DNA from: DATJGR01 sp963787045
Lineage (GTDB): Bacteria > Pseudomonadota > Gammaproteobacteria > Pseudomonadales > Azotimanducaceae
Direction: 5' to 3'
Assembly: GCA_963787045.1 (NCBI GenBank)
Contig: CAWBBR010000017.1
Coordinates: 247,625-311,624, forward strand
DNA length: 64,000 nt
In this document: positions 1 through 10,477 of the stretch, in pieces
Position numbering within the stretch: the first letter of the stretch is position 1
Layout: every line of letters begins with the position of its first letter
The notes under the pieces: generated by a model
What the model was told of the DNA's origin: nothing
Seen by the model: the letters and a program-made list of their open reading frames with translations, nothing else
The model's database searches: none
Translations under genes and position numbers: made by a program

Positions 1-216
1 GGGGCCGTGATCGTATCGAGCGCCGATGGCGCGCGCGCATTCGCTCCGGCCTGGCGCGCGGTGCGCGGCGACGAACGCGTCGTGGTCGTTGCGCCGTCGG
101 CGCGCGTTGCGGCCGAACTGAGCGGCCTCGGATTCAGGCGCATTACAGTCGCCGATGGCGCCGGCGCGCAGGCGACCATCGAAGCGCTTCGGAAAATTGA
201 CGAGGAATCGAGATGA
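1..216 (+). CDS. hemD: Uroporphyrinogen-III synthase, C-terminal part (cut by window edge)
   Basis: Only the last 71 residues are present and the start lies before the window. HemD closes and inverts hydroxymethylbilane to uroporphyrinogen III in the cytoplasm. The fragment has the alternating beta/alpha pattern of the second HemD domain: a V-I-V-S-S strand followed by G-A-R-A-F, then VVVVAPSARVAAELSGLGF, the usual phosphate-side loop and helix. The assignment rests equally on the neighbours, because the stop overlaps the start of hemX by four bases (ATGA) and hemY follows in the same manner. This is the classical hemCDXY operon order, so hemC is expected just to the left. Confidence 0.85.
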   Translation, partial: GAVIVSSADGARAFAPAWRAVRGDERVVVVAPSARVAAELSGLGFRRITVADGAGAQATIEALRKIDEESR

Positions 217-1271
217 GTGAAGCCGATACCGGGCGTGTTTCTGCAAGTCGCCCGGGGACCGTGCCTCGTGGCGGTCGGGCATTGGCGTCGTTTGCTGCAT
301 TGCTCGCGCTGGCGGCACTGGGGTTGGCCGGGTATCCGTACTACCAGCGATACGTGGTGGGGACGCCGGCGCCGATCAACAGCGGCGAATTCGAATCGTT
401 GCGCACCGCGCAGCAACGTCAGGCGGATGAGCTGGCCCGCGTGACGACGGAAACGAAGGCGCTGGACGCGCGGCTGAGTCAGCAACTGAAGAGTATCGAA
501 GAACCGCGTGCGGCAGGCTCGGCCGGGGAATCGCTCGCCGCACCATCGGCGCTGCCGGAGCGCGCGCTACGAATCGCCGAGGCCGCGTTTCTCGTTCAGG
601 GCGCCAACGATCGGCTGCTGGTGACACGCGACGTTCGCGCTGCGCTCGCGATGCTGTTGGCCGCGCAGTCGATCGTCGATCAGATCGACGATGCATCGTT
701 GGCCGATGTGCGTGCTGCGCTGAACGACGGGATCGCAGCGCTCCGGGACGTCACGATCGTCGACATCGATGCCACGTTCGCGCGGCTTCAGGCACTGCAG
801 AAAGCGCTGCCGGATCTGCCGATGCGCGGCGCTCGATTTGCATCGGCTCCGGTAACCGCGCCGAGCGACGCGGTGCCGGTGTCGACCGCTGCGTTGGCGT
901 GGCAGAAGTTCCTGTCGCTGTTCGCGTTCCATCGGCAAGGTGGAGCGGCGCGACCGCCGCTAGGCCCAGATGAGGCTACGTATCTGCGCGTGAATCTCGG
1001 CCTGACGCTGCAAACCGCGCAACTCGCGTTGTTGCGCCATGACGAAGTCGTTTATCAGCAGAGTCTCGAATCCGTGCGTCGTTGGTTCGACGACTACTTC
1101 GACACCGGTGCAACGGAAGTAACGGCCGCGCGCACCGAGATCGATCAGCTGCTCGCGGTGCAGGTCGATCGGACGTTGCCGGACATCGGCGCCTCGCTCA
1201 CCGCTTTGCGCAAGGCCATGGCGCCCGCATCGCCGAGCGCGCCGCAATCGACGCCGGGCGACGCGCCATGA
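213..1271 (+). CDS. hemX: HemX-like membrane protein
   Basis: The product has 352 residues. It has a short cytoplasmic N-terminus, one membrane span at about residues 23-43, then a long, mostly helical periplasmic part rich in Ala and Gln, with a coiled-coil-like stretch at about 55-90. This is the HemX architecture. Databases often label the family uroporphyrin-III C-methyltransferase, but no SAM-binding motif is visible here, so I would not claim methyltransferase activity. The start codon overlaps the hemD stop and the stop overlaps the hemY start, both as ATGA, which indicates translational coupling in a hem operon. The role of HemX is poorly known; a scaffolding role in heme synthesis or the envelope is inference. 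Confidence 0.88.
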   Translation: MSEADTGRVSASRPGTVPRGGRALASFAALLALAALGLAGYPYYQRYVVGTPAPINSGEFESLRTAQQRQADELARVTTETKALDARLSQQLKSIEEPRAAGSAGESLAAPSALPERALRIAEAAFLVQGANDRLLVTRDVRAALAMLLAAQSIVDQIDDASLADVRAALNDGIAALRDVTIVDIDATFARLQALQKALPDLPMRGARFASAPVTAPSDAVPVSTAALAWQKFLSLFAFHRQGGAARPPLGPDEATYLRVNLGLTLQTAQLALLRHDEVVYQQSLESVRRWFDDYFDTGATEVTAARTEIDQLLAVQVDRTLPDIGASLTALRKAMAPASPSAPQSTPGDAP

Positions 1272-2500
1272 GACGCGCGCTGATCTATCTGGTCGTCGCG
1301 CTCATCGTCGGCGGCGCGGTCGGCACGTTGATGTCGCGCGATCCCGGTTACGTGCTGGTCAGCTACGAGAACATGAGCGTCGAGACGAGCCTCTGGTTCG
1401 CGCTACTCGCGTTGATCGTCGGCTACTTCGTGTTGCGCGTCGTCATCGGATTGTCGATGCGGTTGATCCGCACCGGTGCGGGAGTGGCGGCGTGGCAACA
1501 GAACCGACGCGCGCGGGTGGCGCAAGCGCGAACGGTGCGCGGGTTGTTGCTTGCCGGCGAAGGCGATTGGGCCGGCGCGCGCAAGGCGTTGGCGGCCGAC
1601 GCGGAAACCGTGGATCTGCCGTTGGTGAACTACCTCGGCGCCGCGCGCGCCGCCAACGAGATCGGTGATGCGGCCGATCGCGACGCGTTGTTGCTGAAAG
1701 CAAGCGAGTCCACACCGGGCGCGGCGCTCGCGGTCGGTCTGACCCAGGCGGAATTGCAGATCGCCGCACAGCAGTACGCGGCCGCGACGCAGACGCTGTC
1801 GACGTTGAAAGCGACATCGCCGAACCAGCCGCGGGTGCTGCGCCTGCTGGCGGAGTGTCACGAGAAGCAAAGCGACTGGAGCGCACTGCTCGCGCTCGCA
1901 CCGGAACTGCAGAAGCGCGGCGCGCTGGCGCCCGACGTGCTGCGACCGATGATGCAGCGGTGGGCGGTCGCGTGGTTCCAATCGGCGAACGGCGACAGGC
2001 AGAGCCTGGTGACGCAATGGAATGCACTCGACAAAGACCTTCGCGCCGATCCGCGCGTGATCGCCGCTTACGTTGGCGCGCTCGAGAAGGTCAGAGCCGG
2101 CGACGAAGCCGAGGCGACGTTGAGCAAAGCGCTGAAGCAGGAGTGGAACGAGGAACTCGTGGCGCTGTACGGGCGGTTACCGATGGATGGCGCCGATGGA
2201 CGACGCGCTACCGCCGAAGGTTGGCTCAAAACGCGTCCCAACGACCCTACTCTGCTGCTCGCGCTGGGCCGCATCGCACTGGCGAACCGGGATTGGGCGA
2301 GCGCGCGCGAGTATTTCGAAGCGAGCCTCAAGCAGCGGCGCAGCGCTGAAGTTTACGGAGAACTGGGACGCTTGTGCCTGGCGATGGGGGAACGCCCGCG
2401 GGCCGCCGAATTGCTCGCGCAGTCCATCGACATGAGCGGTGAACTGCCGGTGTTGCCGTTGCCGCAGGCTGCGCCCGACACTACCGCGGTGCGTAGCTGA
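1268..2500 (+). CDS. hemY: HemY, TPR-containing inner-membrane protein
   Basis: The product has 410 residues from the ATG that overlaps the hemX stop. Two membrane spans sit at the N-terminus, about residues 4-22 and 40-62, followed by tetratricopeptide-type helical repeats to the end. One clear late repeat is built around ALGRIALANRDWASAREYFE. This is the proteobacterial HemY family, unrelated to the protoporphyrinogen oxidase of the same name in Bacillus. It is thought to organise late heme synthesis at the inner membrane. The gene ends convergently with the flavin reductase gene, and their 3' ends overlap by about 20 bases. Confidence 0.9.
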   Translation: MRRALIYLVVALIVGGAVGTLMSRDPGYVLVSYENMSVETSLWFALLALIVGYFVLRVVIGLSMRLIRTGAGVAAWQQNRRARVAQARTVRGLLLAGEGDWAGARKALAADAETVDLPLVNYLGAARAANEIGDAADRDALLLKASESTPGAALAVGLTQAELQIAAQQYAAATQTLSTLKATSPNQPRVLRLLAECHEKQSDWSALLALAPELQKRGALAPDVLRPMMQRWAVAWFQSANGDRQSLVTQWNALDKDLRADPRVIAAYVGALEKVRAGDEAEATLSKALKQEWNEELVALYGRLPMDGADGRRATAEGWLKTRPNDPTLLLALGRIALANRDWASAREYFEASLKQRRSAEVYGELGRLCLAMGERPRAAELLAQSIDMSGELPVLPLPQAAPDTTAVRS

Positions 2501-3159
2501 AGACGTCCGACTCGATGGTGACGTTGGTTGCGCCGAGTTCGTTCAGCGTATCCACCACGGCATGCACGAACCCCGGTCCACCGCTGACGATGATTCTTCC
2601 GGACGTCGGCAACGCGTGGGTGCGCAACCACGCGAGCACCGCGCTGGTTGCCTGCGGCGAGTCGATCACGCCTTCGTAGTTCAGCCAGGGTGCAAAGCGG
2701 CGCAGTTCGGCGTCCGCATACAGGTGATCGCGGCTGCGTCACGCTCCACACCAGCGTGACGTCGCGAGCGTGATCGACGTGGCGCAGGTGCTCGACGATC
2801 GCACGACACTGCGAAATACCGGAGCCGCCGGCGATCAGCAGCAGATCCTCGTCCAGCGGACCCATCACGCGAACGTCGCCGAAGGGTCCTTCGATCGATA
2901 GCTCCGTGCCAGCGTCGAGCAACTCGTTCATCAACGCCGCTTCCGCTACGCCGGGCAGCGGTCGGTAGTGCAACTCGAGTTCGGGGACGCGTTCGGGAGC
3001 GCTGGCGATCGACATCGGTATCCGAACGCCGCTCGGATGGACGACGTTCAGATACTGACCGGCGTGGAATGAGAACGGTACCGGTAGCGCCAGGCGGATC
3101 AGCCTGACGCCCGAATCATGGTGCGCAACGGAGACGATGCGCGACCGGACCTCCGGCAA
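2481..3159 (-). CDS. Ferredoxin reductase-like FAD/NAD(P)H oxidoreductase (frameshifted)
   Basis: This is a single-module flavin reductase of the ferredoxin-NADP reductase fold, about 225 residues, resembling Fre/LuxG and the CDP-6-deoxy-glucoseen reductase-like proteins near rho and trxA in other gammaproteobacteria. The FAD-binding segment shows AGQYLNVVHPSG and IPMSIASAPER, and the nucleotide-binding part starts with LLIAGGSGISQCRAIVEHL. The frame breaks near 2735: it reads VTLVWSVTQP and resumes one base later as RDHLYADAELRRFAPWL, then runs to a GGPGFVHAVVDTL motif. One extra base explains this. The start is a TTG directly after the rho stop codon, in the same frame, so translation probably follows rho by re-initiation. 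Confidence 0.72.
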
Positions 3160-4422
<1,263 letters not shown>

Positions 4423-4603
4423 AAGATTAAAAAGCCACAAAGTGCGGGTATTGAGAGGGGAGTCGAAAGACGCCTGGCCGTTCGCTAGATCGCTTGAGAG
4501 ACGTTCGAGGAAACGAGAAGGGAGGCGACTAGAACGAGCACTGACGAACGGAATCTACCACCGCCCCCCGAGGGCGTCTAGAGACAAATTCGGGGTAGAA
4601 AGC

Positions 4604-4628
4604 GTGAGGACCGTGTGCCGGTCCTCAC
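4604..4628 (-). terminator. Hairpin between trxA and rho
   Basis: A perfect nine-base-pair inverted repeat, GTGAGGACC and GGTCCTCAC, surrounds a seven-base loop. It lies 24 bases past the trxA stop codon. Only short T tracts follow it, so it may be a weak terminator or attenuator that lowers transcription from trxA into rho, or a 3' end stabiliser. The assignment rests on the stem alone. Confidence 0.5.
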
Positions 4629-4651
4629 TTTCGCGAGTTCGTTCGCGCGAC

Positions 4652-4978
4652 TCAGATGTTGCTTTCGAGGAATGCCGCGAGCTGCGATTTCGACAGCGCG
4701 CCGACCTTGGTTGCTTCCACTTCGCCGTTCTTGAACAGCATCAGCGTCGGAATGCCGCGAATGCCGTATTTCGGCGGCGTTTGCTGGTTGGCATCGATGT
4801 CCATCTTGCAGACTTTGATGCGGTCGCTGTACTCGCTGGCGATCTCTTCGAGGATCGGCGCGATCATCTTGCAGGGTCCACACCACTCGGCCCAGTAGTC
4901 CACCAACACCGGCTTGTCGGCGCTGAGGACGTCTTTCTCGAAGCTGGAATCGCTGATGTGAACGATCTTCGCACTCAT
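4652..4978 (-). CDS. trxA: Thioredoxin 1
   Basis: The product has 108 residues and is a canonical cytoplasmic thioredoxin. The active site W-C-G-P-C is at residues 32-36, the cis-proline loop is GIRGIPTLMLFKNGE, and D-Y-W-A precedes the active site as in E. coli thioredoxin 1. It reduces disulfides in ribonucleotide reductase, PAPS reductase, peroxidases and others. The gene is upstream of rho on the same strand, as in many gammaproteobacteria, and divergent from ppx. The 167-base gap between trxA and ppx must carry both promoters. No length or residue anomaly is seen. Confidence 0.97.
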   Translation of the reverse strand: MSAKIVHISDSSFEKDVLSADKPVLVDYWAEWCGPCKMIAPILEEIASEYSDRIKVCKMDIDANQQTPPKYGIRGIPTLMLFKNGEVEATKVGALSKSQLAAFLESNI

Positions 4979-5145
4979 CGTAAAACTCCCGTTTGGTTAT
5001 GCGCAGCGTAGGCGCGCATGGATGGTCGAGTCTAGCACCGTCGTTTGAGACCGAGTAAGCAGCCGGTCCCAGATTGCTGCGCTTAGGCTATGCTGCCGAT
5101 CGATAGTTGGGCCTGACCCAGGCTCTTTCAAGCTCTCCTTCAAGC

Positions 5146-6657
5146 ATGCATGGACGGTCAAGCGTGGACGGCCTCGCGGCGGCTCTCGACCTCGGTTCGA
5201 ATTCCTTTCACCTGATCATCGCTCGCGTCGATCGCGGCGAGCTGGTCGCGCTCGAACGGCTGAAGGAGAAAGTCCAACTCGGCCGCGGTTCGGTCGACGG
5301 CGCGATGAGCGGCGCCGCGGTGCAACGCGGCCTCGATTGCGTCGCGCGCTTCGCGCAGCGATTGCGGTCGATTCCGCTCGATCGCGTCTCGATCGTCGGC
5401 ACGGCGGCGCTGCGCGAAGCCAGTAACCGCGATTCGTTTCTCGAACCTGCGCAACGATTGTTGCGGCATCCGATACGGATACTCACGGGCGAAGAAGAAG
5501 CCGAGTTGATCTTCCTCGGCGTGTCGCACGCGTTGGCCGCCAACGACAGTCGCCGGCTGGTGATCGATATCGGCGGCGGCAGTACGGAATTCTGCGTCGG
5601 CGGCAGTTTCGATCCGCAGCACGCGACCAGTATCGATCTCGGTTGCGTAACGCTCACCGATCGCCGTCTGAGCGGCGATGTGTCGTTGGCCAAGGGTTAT
5701 ATCGAGGCGCGACGCGACGCATGCGCGTTGCTGGCGCCGATCGTCGCGGCGTGGAAGTCGCGTGCGCGCAACGCGGTAATCATCGGTACGTCGGGCACGA
5801 TCGAATCGGTGCAGAGCGTGCTGATCGCCAACGGTTTCGCTTCGGGACCGATCACGCGAGAAGGCATCGCGCAGCTCGAACGCGAGATTCTCGAACGGCG
5901 ATGGATCTCCGATCTCAGCGTTCCCGGACTGGAACCTGAGCGAGTCGACATTTTTCCCGCGGGACTCGCCGCCGTGTCGGCGATTTTCGAGACCCTGGAT
6001 ATCCAGCGGATGGACTATGTCGACGCGTCGTTGCAGCACGGTCTCCTCTACGATCTGACCGCGCGGCGAACGCTCGAGAACGTGCAGGAACGCACCGTCG
6101 CCGGTTGGCAGCATCGTTTTGCGGTAGATGTCGATCAGGCGCGCCGCGTTCGCGCGCTCGCGCTGCAGATGCTCGACGCCGTGGCGCGCAATTGGGGTCT
6201 CGAGCATTCAGGGCTGCGCGAACTGCTCGGTTGGGCCGCCGATCTGCACGAGATCGGGCTGATGGTGTCGGCCCGGCAACCGAACCGTCACGGTGCGTAC
6301 TTCGTCGAAAACGGCGAGTTACCCGGCTTCAGCCCCGACGAACGACGCGCGATCGCGTTGCTGATCCGCAGTCATCGCGGCGGCTTTCCGCTGTTCGCAT
6401 TCGCGTCGTTTTCGCAGCAAGGTGCGCGCGAGTTGAAATGTCTCGCCGTGCTGTTGCGTCTCGCGGTGATCCTCGAACGCACGCGGACCGATGCCGATTC
6501 GCCTGACGTGACCGTGGAGGCGGACGGCGACGACGTGCGCCTGTCGGTGGAAGCGCGTTGGCTCGGCGATCATGCATTGTCGCGCGCCGAACTCGAGTGG
6601 GAGAGAGAGAGGCTCGACGCCGTTGCGATGGCGCTGACGATCGTCCCGGTCGGCTAA
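5146..6657 (+). CDS. ppx: Exopolyphosphatase (Ppx/GppA family)
   Basis: The product has 503 residues from the ATG at 5146; an in-frame TTG at 5107 is less likely. The actin-like ATPase fold shows the first phosphate loop ALDLGSNSFHLIIARVDRG, then GTAALREASN, the catalytic region LTGEEEAELIFLGV, and the second loop VIDIGGGSTEFCVGG. The C-terminal HD-type helical domain includes DLHEIGLMVS and LIRSHRGGFP. It hydrolyses inorganic polyphosphate from its end and may also act on pppGpp, since the family overlaps with GppA. Ppx is the better call because of the full C-terminal extension. The gene converges on hemB, and the two stop codons overlap. Confidence 0.92.
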   Translation: MHGRSSVDGLAAALDLGSNSFHLIIARVDRGELVALERLKEKVQLGRGSVDGAMSGAAVQRGLDCVARFAQRLRSIPLDRVSIVGTAALREASNRDSFLEPAQRLLRHPIRILTGEEEAELIFLGVSHALAANDSRRLVIDIGGGSTEFCVGGSFDPQHATSIDLGCVTLTDRRLSGDVSLAKGYIEARRDACALLAPIVAAWKSRARNAVIIGTSGTIESVQSVLIANGFASGPITREGIAQLEREILERRWISDLSVPGLEPERVDIFPAGLAAVSAIFETLDIQRMDYVDASLQHGLLYDLTARRTLENVQERTVAGWQHRFAVDVDQARRVRALALQMLDAVARNWGLEHSGLRELLGWAADLHEIGLMVSARQPNRHGAYFVENGELPGFSPDERRAIALLIRSHRGGFPLFAFASFSQQGARELKCLAVLLRLAVILERTRTDADSPDVTVEADGDDVRLSVEARWLGDHALSRAELEWERERLDAVAMALTIVPVG

Positions 6658-7661
6658 CGATCGGCCAGCGCCTGCGCGGCGTGCTTTGCGAAGTAGGTGA
6701 GGATTCCGTCGGCGCCCGCGCGCTTGATGCAAACGAGCGACTCGAGGATCACCGCGTCGGTCAGCCAGCCGCGTTCGATTGCCGCCATGTGCATCGCGTA
6801 TTCGCCGCTCACCTGATAGACGAACGTCGGAACGCCGAACTCGTCTTTCACGCGGCGCACGATGTCGAGATACGGCATGCCGGGCTTCACCATCACCATG
6901 TCGGCGCCCTCGTCGATGTCGAGCGCGATTTCCTGCAGTGCTTCGTCGCTGTTGGCAGGATCCATCTGATACGTGAATTTGTTGGCTTTGCCGAGATTCG
7001 GCGCAGAGCCGACGGCATCGCGGAACGGTCCGTAATACGCCGATGCGTATTTCGCCGAGTACGCCATGATCTGCGTGTGGATGAACCCGTGCGCATCGAG
7101 TTCGGCGCGGATGGCGCCGACCCGACCGTCCATCATGTCCGACGGCGCGATCACGTTCGAACCGGCCGCGGCGCACACCTGAGCCTGGCGCCGTAGTGCC
7201 ACCACCGTTTCGTCGTTCATCACGTAGCCGTCCGAATCGATGATGCCGTCTTGTCCGTGCGTGGTGTACGGATCGAGCGCCGCGTCGGTGATCACGCCGA
7301 GTTCGGGCACCGCCGCCTTCACGGCGCGAATCGCGCGCGCGATCAGTCCATCCGCATTCCACGCTTCGGCGCCATCCGGCGTCTTCAAGTTCGGTTCGAT
7401 TTTGGGGAACAGCGCAACGGCGGGGATGCCGAGGCCGAAGACGCGTTCGCATTCGCCGACGAGCTCATCCACCGTGTAACGTTCGATGCCGGGCATCGAC
7501 GCAACGGGCTGCCTCGTGGCTTTGCCGTCGATCACGAACATCGGATAAATCAGATCGTTCGTGCCGAGTTCGGTCTCGCGCACGAGTCGCCGCGAGAATT
7601 CGTGGCGGCGGTTTCGGCGCAACCGGGTCGTTGGGAACTTGCGCGGCACGAGGCACTCCAT
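6654..7661 (-). CDS. hemB: Delta-aminolevulinic acid dehydratase (porphobilinogen synthase)
   Basis: The product has 335 residues from the ATG giving MECLVPRKFP. It condenses two 5-aminolevulinate molecules to porphobilinogen, the second common step of heme synthesis. The metal site reads ALDPYTTHGQDG instead of the cysteine-rich zinc motif, so it belongs to the magnesium-type enzymes seen in Pseudomonas and rhizobia. The two active-site lysines are visible in IMAYSAKYASAYYG and MVMVKPGMPYLD. It stands apart from the hemDXY operon, on the other strand, converging with ppx. The start lies 78 bases from the divergent TVP38 gene, so the two share a short promoter region. Confidence 0.96.
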   Translation of the reverse strand: MECLVPRKFPTTRLRRNRRHEFSRRLVRETELGTNDLIYPMFVIDGKATRQPVASMPGIERYTVDELVGECERVFGLGIPAVALFPKIEPNLKTPDGAEAWNADGLIARAIRAVKAAVPELGVITDAALDPYTTHGQDGIIDSDGYVMNDETVVALRRQAQVCAAAGSNVIAPSDMMDGRVGAIRAELDAHGFIHTQIMAYSAKYASAYYGPFRDAVGSAPNLGKANKFTYQMDPANSDEALQEIALDIDEGADMVMVKPGMPYLDIVRRVKDEFGVPTFVYQVSGEYAMHMAAIERGWLTDAVILESLVCIKRAGADGILTYFAKHAAQALADR

Positions 7662-7739
7662 CACGTCGGAACCGAAATGGTACTGTACGCGCTGCCTCCG
7701 CGTAATCGATCGATCCTCAATAGTCGGACTTCGTCGCAC

Positions 7740-8426
7740 ATGAAACGCTTCGTCATTCTCGCCGTCGTGGCGCTCGGCATCGGTGCTTTCTTCGCGCTGG
7801 GACTCGGGCAGTACCTATCGCTCGAATATCTGCAGGCGAGTCGGGCGCACGCGGTGGAACAGGTGAACGCGGCGCCGCTCGCCGCATCGATTGTGTTCTT
7901 TCTGATTTATGTGGTGGTTACCGGGCTTTCGTTGCCGGGCGCGGCCGTAATGACCATCGCGGCCGGCGCGATATTCGGTGTGTGGTGGGGCGTGTTGCTG
8001 GTGTCGTTCGCGAGTGCCGTCGGCGCGACGATCGCGTTCATGATCTCGCGGCTCGTACTCGGCGACTGGGTGCAACGCCGCTTCGCGTCGTACCTCGAAC
8101 CGATCAATCGCGGCTTCGACAGCGAAGGCGCGTTCTACCTGTTCAGCCTGCGGATGGTGCCGGTGTTTCCGTTTTTCATCGTCAACCTGCTGATGGGGCT
8201 GACGCGCATCCGCGTGTCGCAGTTCTATCTCGTCAGTCAGATCGGCATGCTGGCGGGTACGTTCGTGTTCGTGTTCGCGGGCACGCAGCTGGCGGAGATT
8301 CACAAACTCGGCGACGTGTTGAGCCCCGGCCTGATGCTGGCGCTGACGTTGCTCGGACTGTTCCCGTTGGGCGCGAAGAAGCTGATGGCCTTCGTGGCAC
8401 AACGTCGGGCGCGGAGCGCACCATGA
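7740..8426 (+). CDS. TVP38/TMEM64 family membrane protein
   Basis: The product has 228 residues with about five hydrophobic segments. The SNARE-associated/DedA-like core is recognisable in GLSLPGAAVMTIAAGAIFG and FSLRMVPVFPFFIVNLLMG, including the conserved Arg-Phe/Pro-rich re-entrant region. Members of this superfamily are linked to lipid scrambling or transport of lipid carriers across membranes; no substrate can be read here. The stop overlaps the start of the downstream flavoprotein gene as ATGA. Genomes that fuse these two domains are known to me from memory, which suggests a shared function. The start was chosen at the ATG just before the first membrane segment. Confidence 0.85.
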   Translation: MKRFVILAVVALGIGAFFALGLGQYLSLEYLQASRAHAVEQVNAAPLAASIVFFLIYVVVTGLSLPGAAVMTIAAGAIFGVWWGVLLVSFASAVGATIAFMISRLVLGDWVQRRFASYLEPINRGFDSEGAFYLFSLRMVPVFPFFIVNLLMGLTRIRVSQFYLVSQIGMLAGTFVFVFAGTQLAEIHKLGDVLSPGLMLALTLLGLFPLGAKKLMAFVAQRRARSAP

Positions 8427-9871
8427 ACGCGGTCAAGCCGAAGCGCTTCGACACGAACCTGATCGTCATCGGCGCGGGGTCGGCGGGATTGATCTCGGCG
8501 CTGATCGCGGCGACGGTGCGCGCAAAGGTCACCCTCATCGAACGCAGCCGAATGGGCGGCGACTGTCTGAACACCGGCTGCGTCCCGAGCAAGACGCTGA
8601 TCCGTTCCGCCAAGATCGCGCACTACCTGGCCGACGCGCATCGGTACGGACTGCGCGACGTCAGCGGCACCGTCGATTTCGCGGCGGTGATGCAGCGCGT
8701 GCGCGACGCGATCGCCACGATCGCGCCCAACGACTCCATTGAGCGGTATACGTCGCTCGGCGTCGATTGCATCACCGGCAGCGCGCGAATCGTCGATCCG
8801 TGGACGGTAGACGTCGAAGGCAAGCGCATCACGGCGCGCAACATCGTGATCGCGAGCGGTGCGGTGCCGTTCATTCCACCGATCCCGGGAGTCGGCGACG
8901 TTGGTGCGTTGACGTCGGACGACGTCTGGTCGCTGGAATCGCTGCCGAAACGTCTCGTCGTAATGGGCGCCGGACCGATCGGCTGCGAGCTCGCGCAGAG
9001 CTTTCAGCGGCTCGGCAGCCGCGTGACGCTCATCGACATGGCCGATCGCGTATTGCCGAAAGAGGACGCCGACGTCTCCGCGCTGGTTGCGGATGTGCTG
9101 CGTGGCGAAGGCATCGACGTGCTGACTTCACACAAGGCCGTGCGCTTCGAGGTTGGCCCGCAGAAGCGCCTGATCGCCGACAACGGCGGCGTGTCGGTAG
9201 AAATTCCGTTCGACGAAGTGATCGTTGCAGTGGGCCGTCGCGCCCATACGGAGTCGTTGGGACTTGCGGAGCTGGGTATCAGTCTGAACCGCGACGGTAC
9301 GGTGGTGGTCGATGAGTACTTGCGCACCGACGTGCCCAACATCTTCGCCTGTGGCGATGTCGCCGGCCCGTATCAGTTCACGCACATGGCGTCGCATCAG
9401 GCGTGGTATGCGTCGGTGAATGCGCTGTTCGGTCGATTCAGGAAGTTCAAGGTGAACTACGCCGTGGTGCCGTGGGCTACGTATACGGACCCCGAAGTCG
9501 CGCGCGTCGGTCTCTCCGTGGACGAAGCAAATGCGCGCGGCGTCGACGTCGAAGTCACCCGCCACGAACTGGCCCACGTCGATCGCGCGATCGCCGACGG
9601 TGAAACGCGCGGATTCATCAAGGTGCTCACGCAGCGCGGATCCGATCGGATACTGGGCGCGACGATCGTTGCACCGGCGGCCGGTGAGTTGATCGCGGAA
9701 TACGTGCTCGCAATGACCCACGGCCTCGGATTGAAGAAGCTGATGGGCACGATCCACATCTATCCGACGAGCGCCGAGATCAACAAATTCGTCGCGAACG
9801 GCTGGCGTCGCAATCACGCGCCCGGTGGGCTGCTCCGATTCGCCGAGTATTACCACCGCTTGTGGCGTTGA
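8423..9871 (+). CDS. Mercuric reductase/lipoamide dehydrogenase-like flavoprotein
   Basis: The product has 482 residues and belongs to the class I pyridine nucleotide-disulfide oxidoreductases. The N-terminal FAD loop is VIGAGSAGLISALIAATVRA. The redox-active disulfide is in GGDCLNTGCVPSK, the second Rossmann loop is VVMGAGPIGCELAQSF, and the FAD motif NIFACGDVAGPYQF is followed by a dimerisation domain containing IHIYPTSAEI. It lacks the N-terminal heavy-metal domain and the C-terminal vicinal cysteines of true MerA, so mercury reduction is not supported. The overlap with the TVP38 gene suggests a membrane-linked thiol or quinone redox role, which is inference. Confidence 0.85.
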   Translation: MNAVKPKRFDTNLIVIGAGSAGLISALIAATVRAKVTLIERSRMGGDCLNTGCVPSKTLIRSAKIAHYLADAHRYGLRDVSGTVDFAAVMQRVRDAIATIAPNDSIERYTSLGVDCITGSARIVDPWTVDVEGKRITARNIVIASGAVPFIPPIPGVGDVGALTSDDVWSLESLPKRLVVMGAGPIGCELAQSFQRLGSRVTLIDMADRVLPKEDADVSALVADVLRGEGIDVLTSHKAVRFEVGPQKRLIADNGGVSVEIPFDEVIVAVGRRAHTESLGLAELGISLNRDGTVVVDEYLRTDVPNIFACGDVAGPYQFTHMASHQAWYASVNALFGRFRKFKVNYAVVPWATYTDPEVARVGLSVDEANARGVDVEVTRHELAHVDRAIADGETRGFIKVLTQRGSDRILGATIVAPAAGELIAEYVLAMTHGLGLKKLMGTIHIYPTSAEINKFVANGWRRNHAPGGLLRFAEYYHRLWR

Positions 9872-9879
9872 TCGCCTGA

Positions 9880-10449
9880 CTACGGCGCGTGGTGTTCGTC
9901 GGCGAATGCCTTGCTCAGCCGTTCGACCGTTTGTTGAAACGGCTTCGGATCGTCGAGCATCCGCGCCACGACCAAGGCGCCGTAAAGCGAGCCGAGCAGA
10001 TCTCGCGCGCGTCGGCGCGCGCGCTTCTCCGATATGCCGGTTTCGGCGAAGGCGGCCGTCAGCTGGCGCAGCCACGCGTTGGTCTGCACCTGGATCCGTT
10101 CGGCGAACCGCGTGCGCGCGGCGGTCGCGGTGAACTCTGCCACCAGACAATTGCGCGTACCGTTCTCGCAATACGACGCGAAGCCGTCGACGAAACCGCT
10201 GAGCCGCTGATTCCACGGCGCCGGTCGGTCGAGATGGCGATACGCCAGTGCGTTCAACTGCGCCACCGCGCGTTGCAGCAGCACGTCGGCCATTTCGTCC
10301 TTGCCGCCGGGGAAGTGGTGATAAAGGCTCGCTTTACCGAGTCCGCATGCCCGCGACAGCACCGACAGCGTTGCGCCTTCGTAGCCGCGCTGCCGGAATA
10401 CTTCGTCGAGTATCGCGATCAGTTCGAGTTTGACGGGAGATTCGGACAT
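9880..10449 (-). CDS. TetR/AcrR family transcriptional repressor
   Basis: The product has 189 residues from the ATG giving MSESPVKLEL. The N-terminal helix-turn-helix reads LSVLSRACGLGKASLYHHFP, a typical TetR recognition segment, followed by a helical ligand domain with cysteines at CENGTRNCL. It is divergent from a luciferase-like oxidoreductase gene with 114 bases between them, the usual layout in which the repressor controls its neighbour. The ligand is unknown. The 3' end stops nine bases from the flavoprotein gene end in convergent orientation. Confidence 0.85.
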   Translation of the reverse strand: MSESPVKLELIAILDEVFRQRGYEGATLSVLSRACGLGKASLYHHFPGGKDEMADVLLQRAVAQLNALAYRHLDRPAPWNQRLSGFVDGFASYCENGTRNCLVAEFTATAARTRFAERIQVQTNAWLRQLTAAFAETGISEKRARRRARDLLGSLYGALVVARMLDDPKPFQQTVERLSKAFADEHHAP

Positions 10450-10467
10450 GCACGGCCAGCATAACAA

Positions 10468-10477
10468 AACGAGCGTT
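10468..10477. promoter_or_regulatory. Possible TetR operator
   Basis: The short dyad AACG-AG-CGTT lies in the gap between the TetR gene and the divergent luciferase-like gene, 18 bases before the TetR start. TetR-family operators are often such dyads placed between divergent genes. The arms are only four bases, so chance is quite possible. Confidence 0.25.

Noticed and set aside
8423..9871. Mercuric reductase and a mercury resistance locus
   Set aside because: No metal-binding N-terminal domain, no C-terminal vicinal Cys pair, and no merR, merT or merP nearby.
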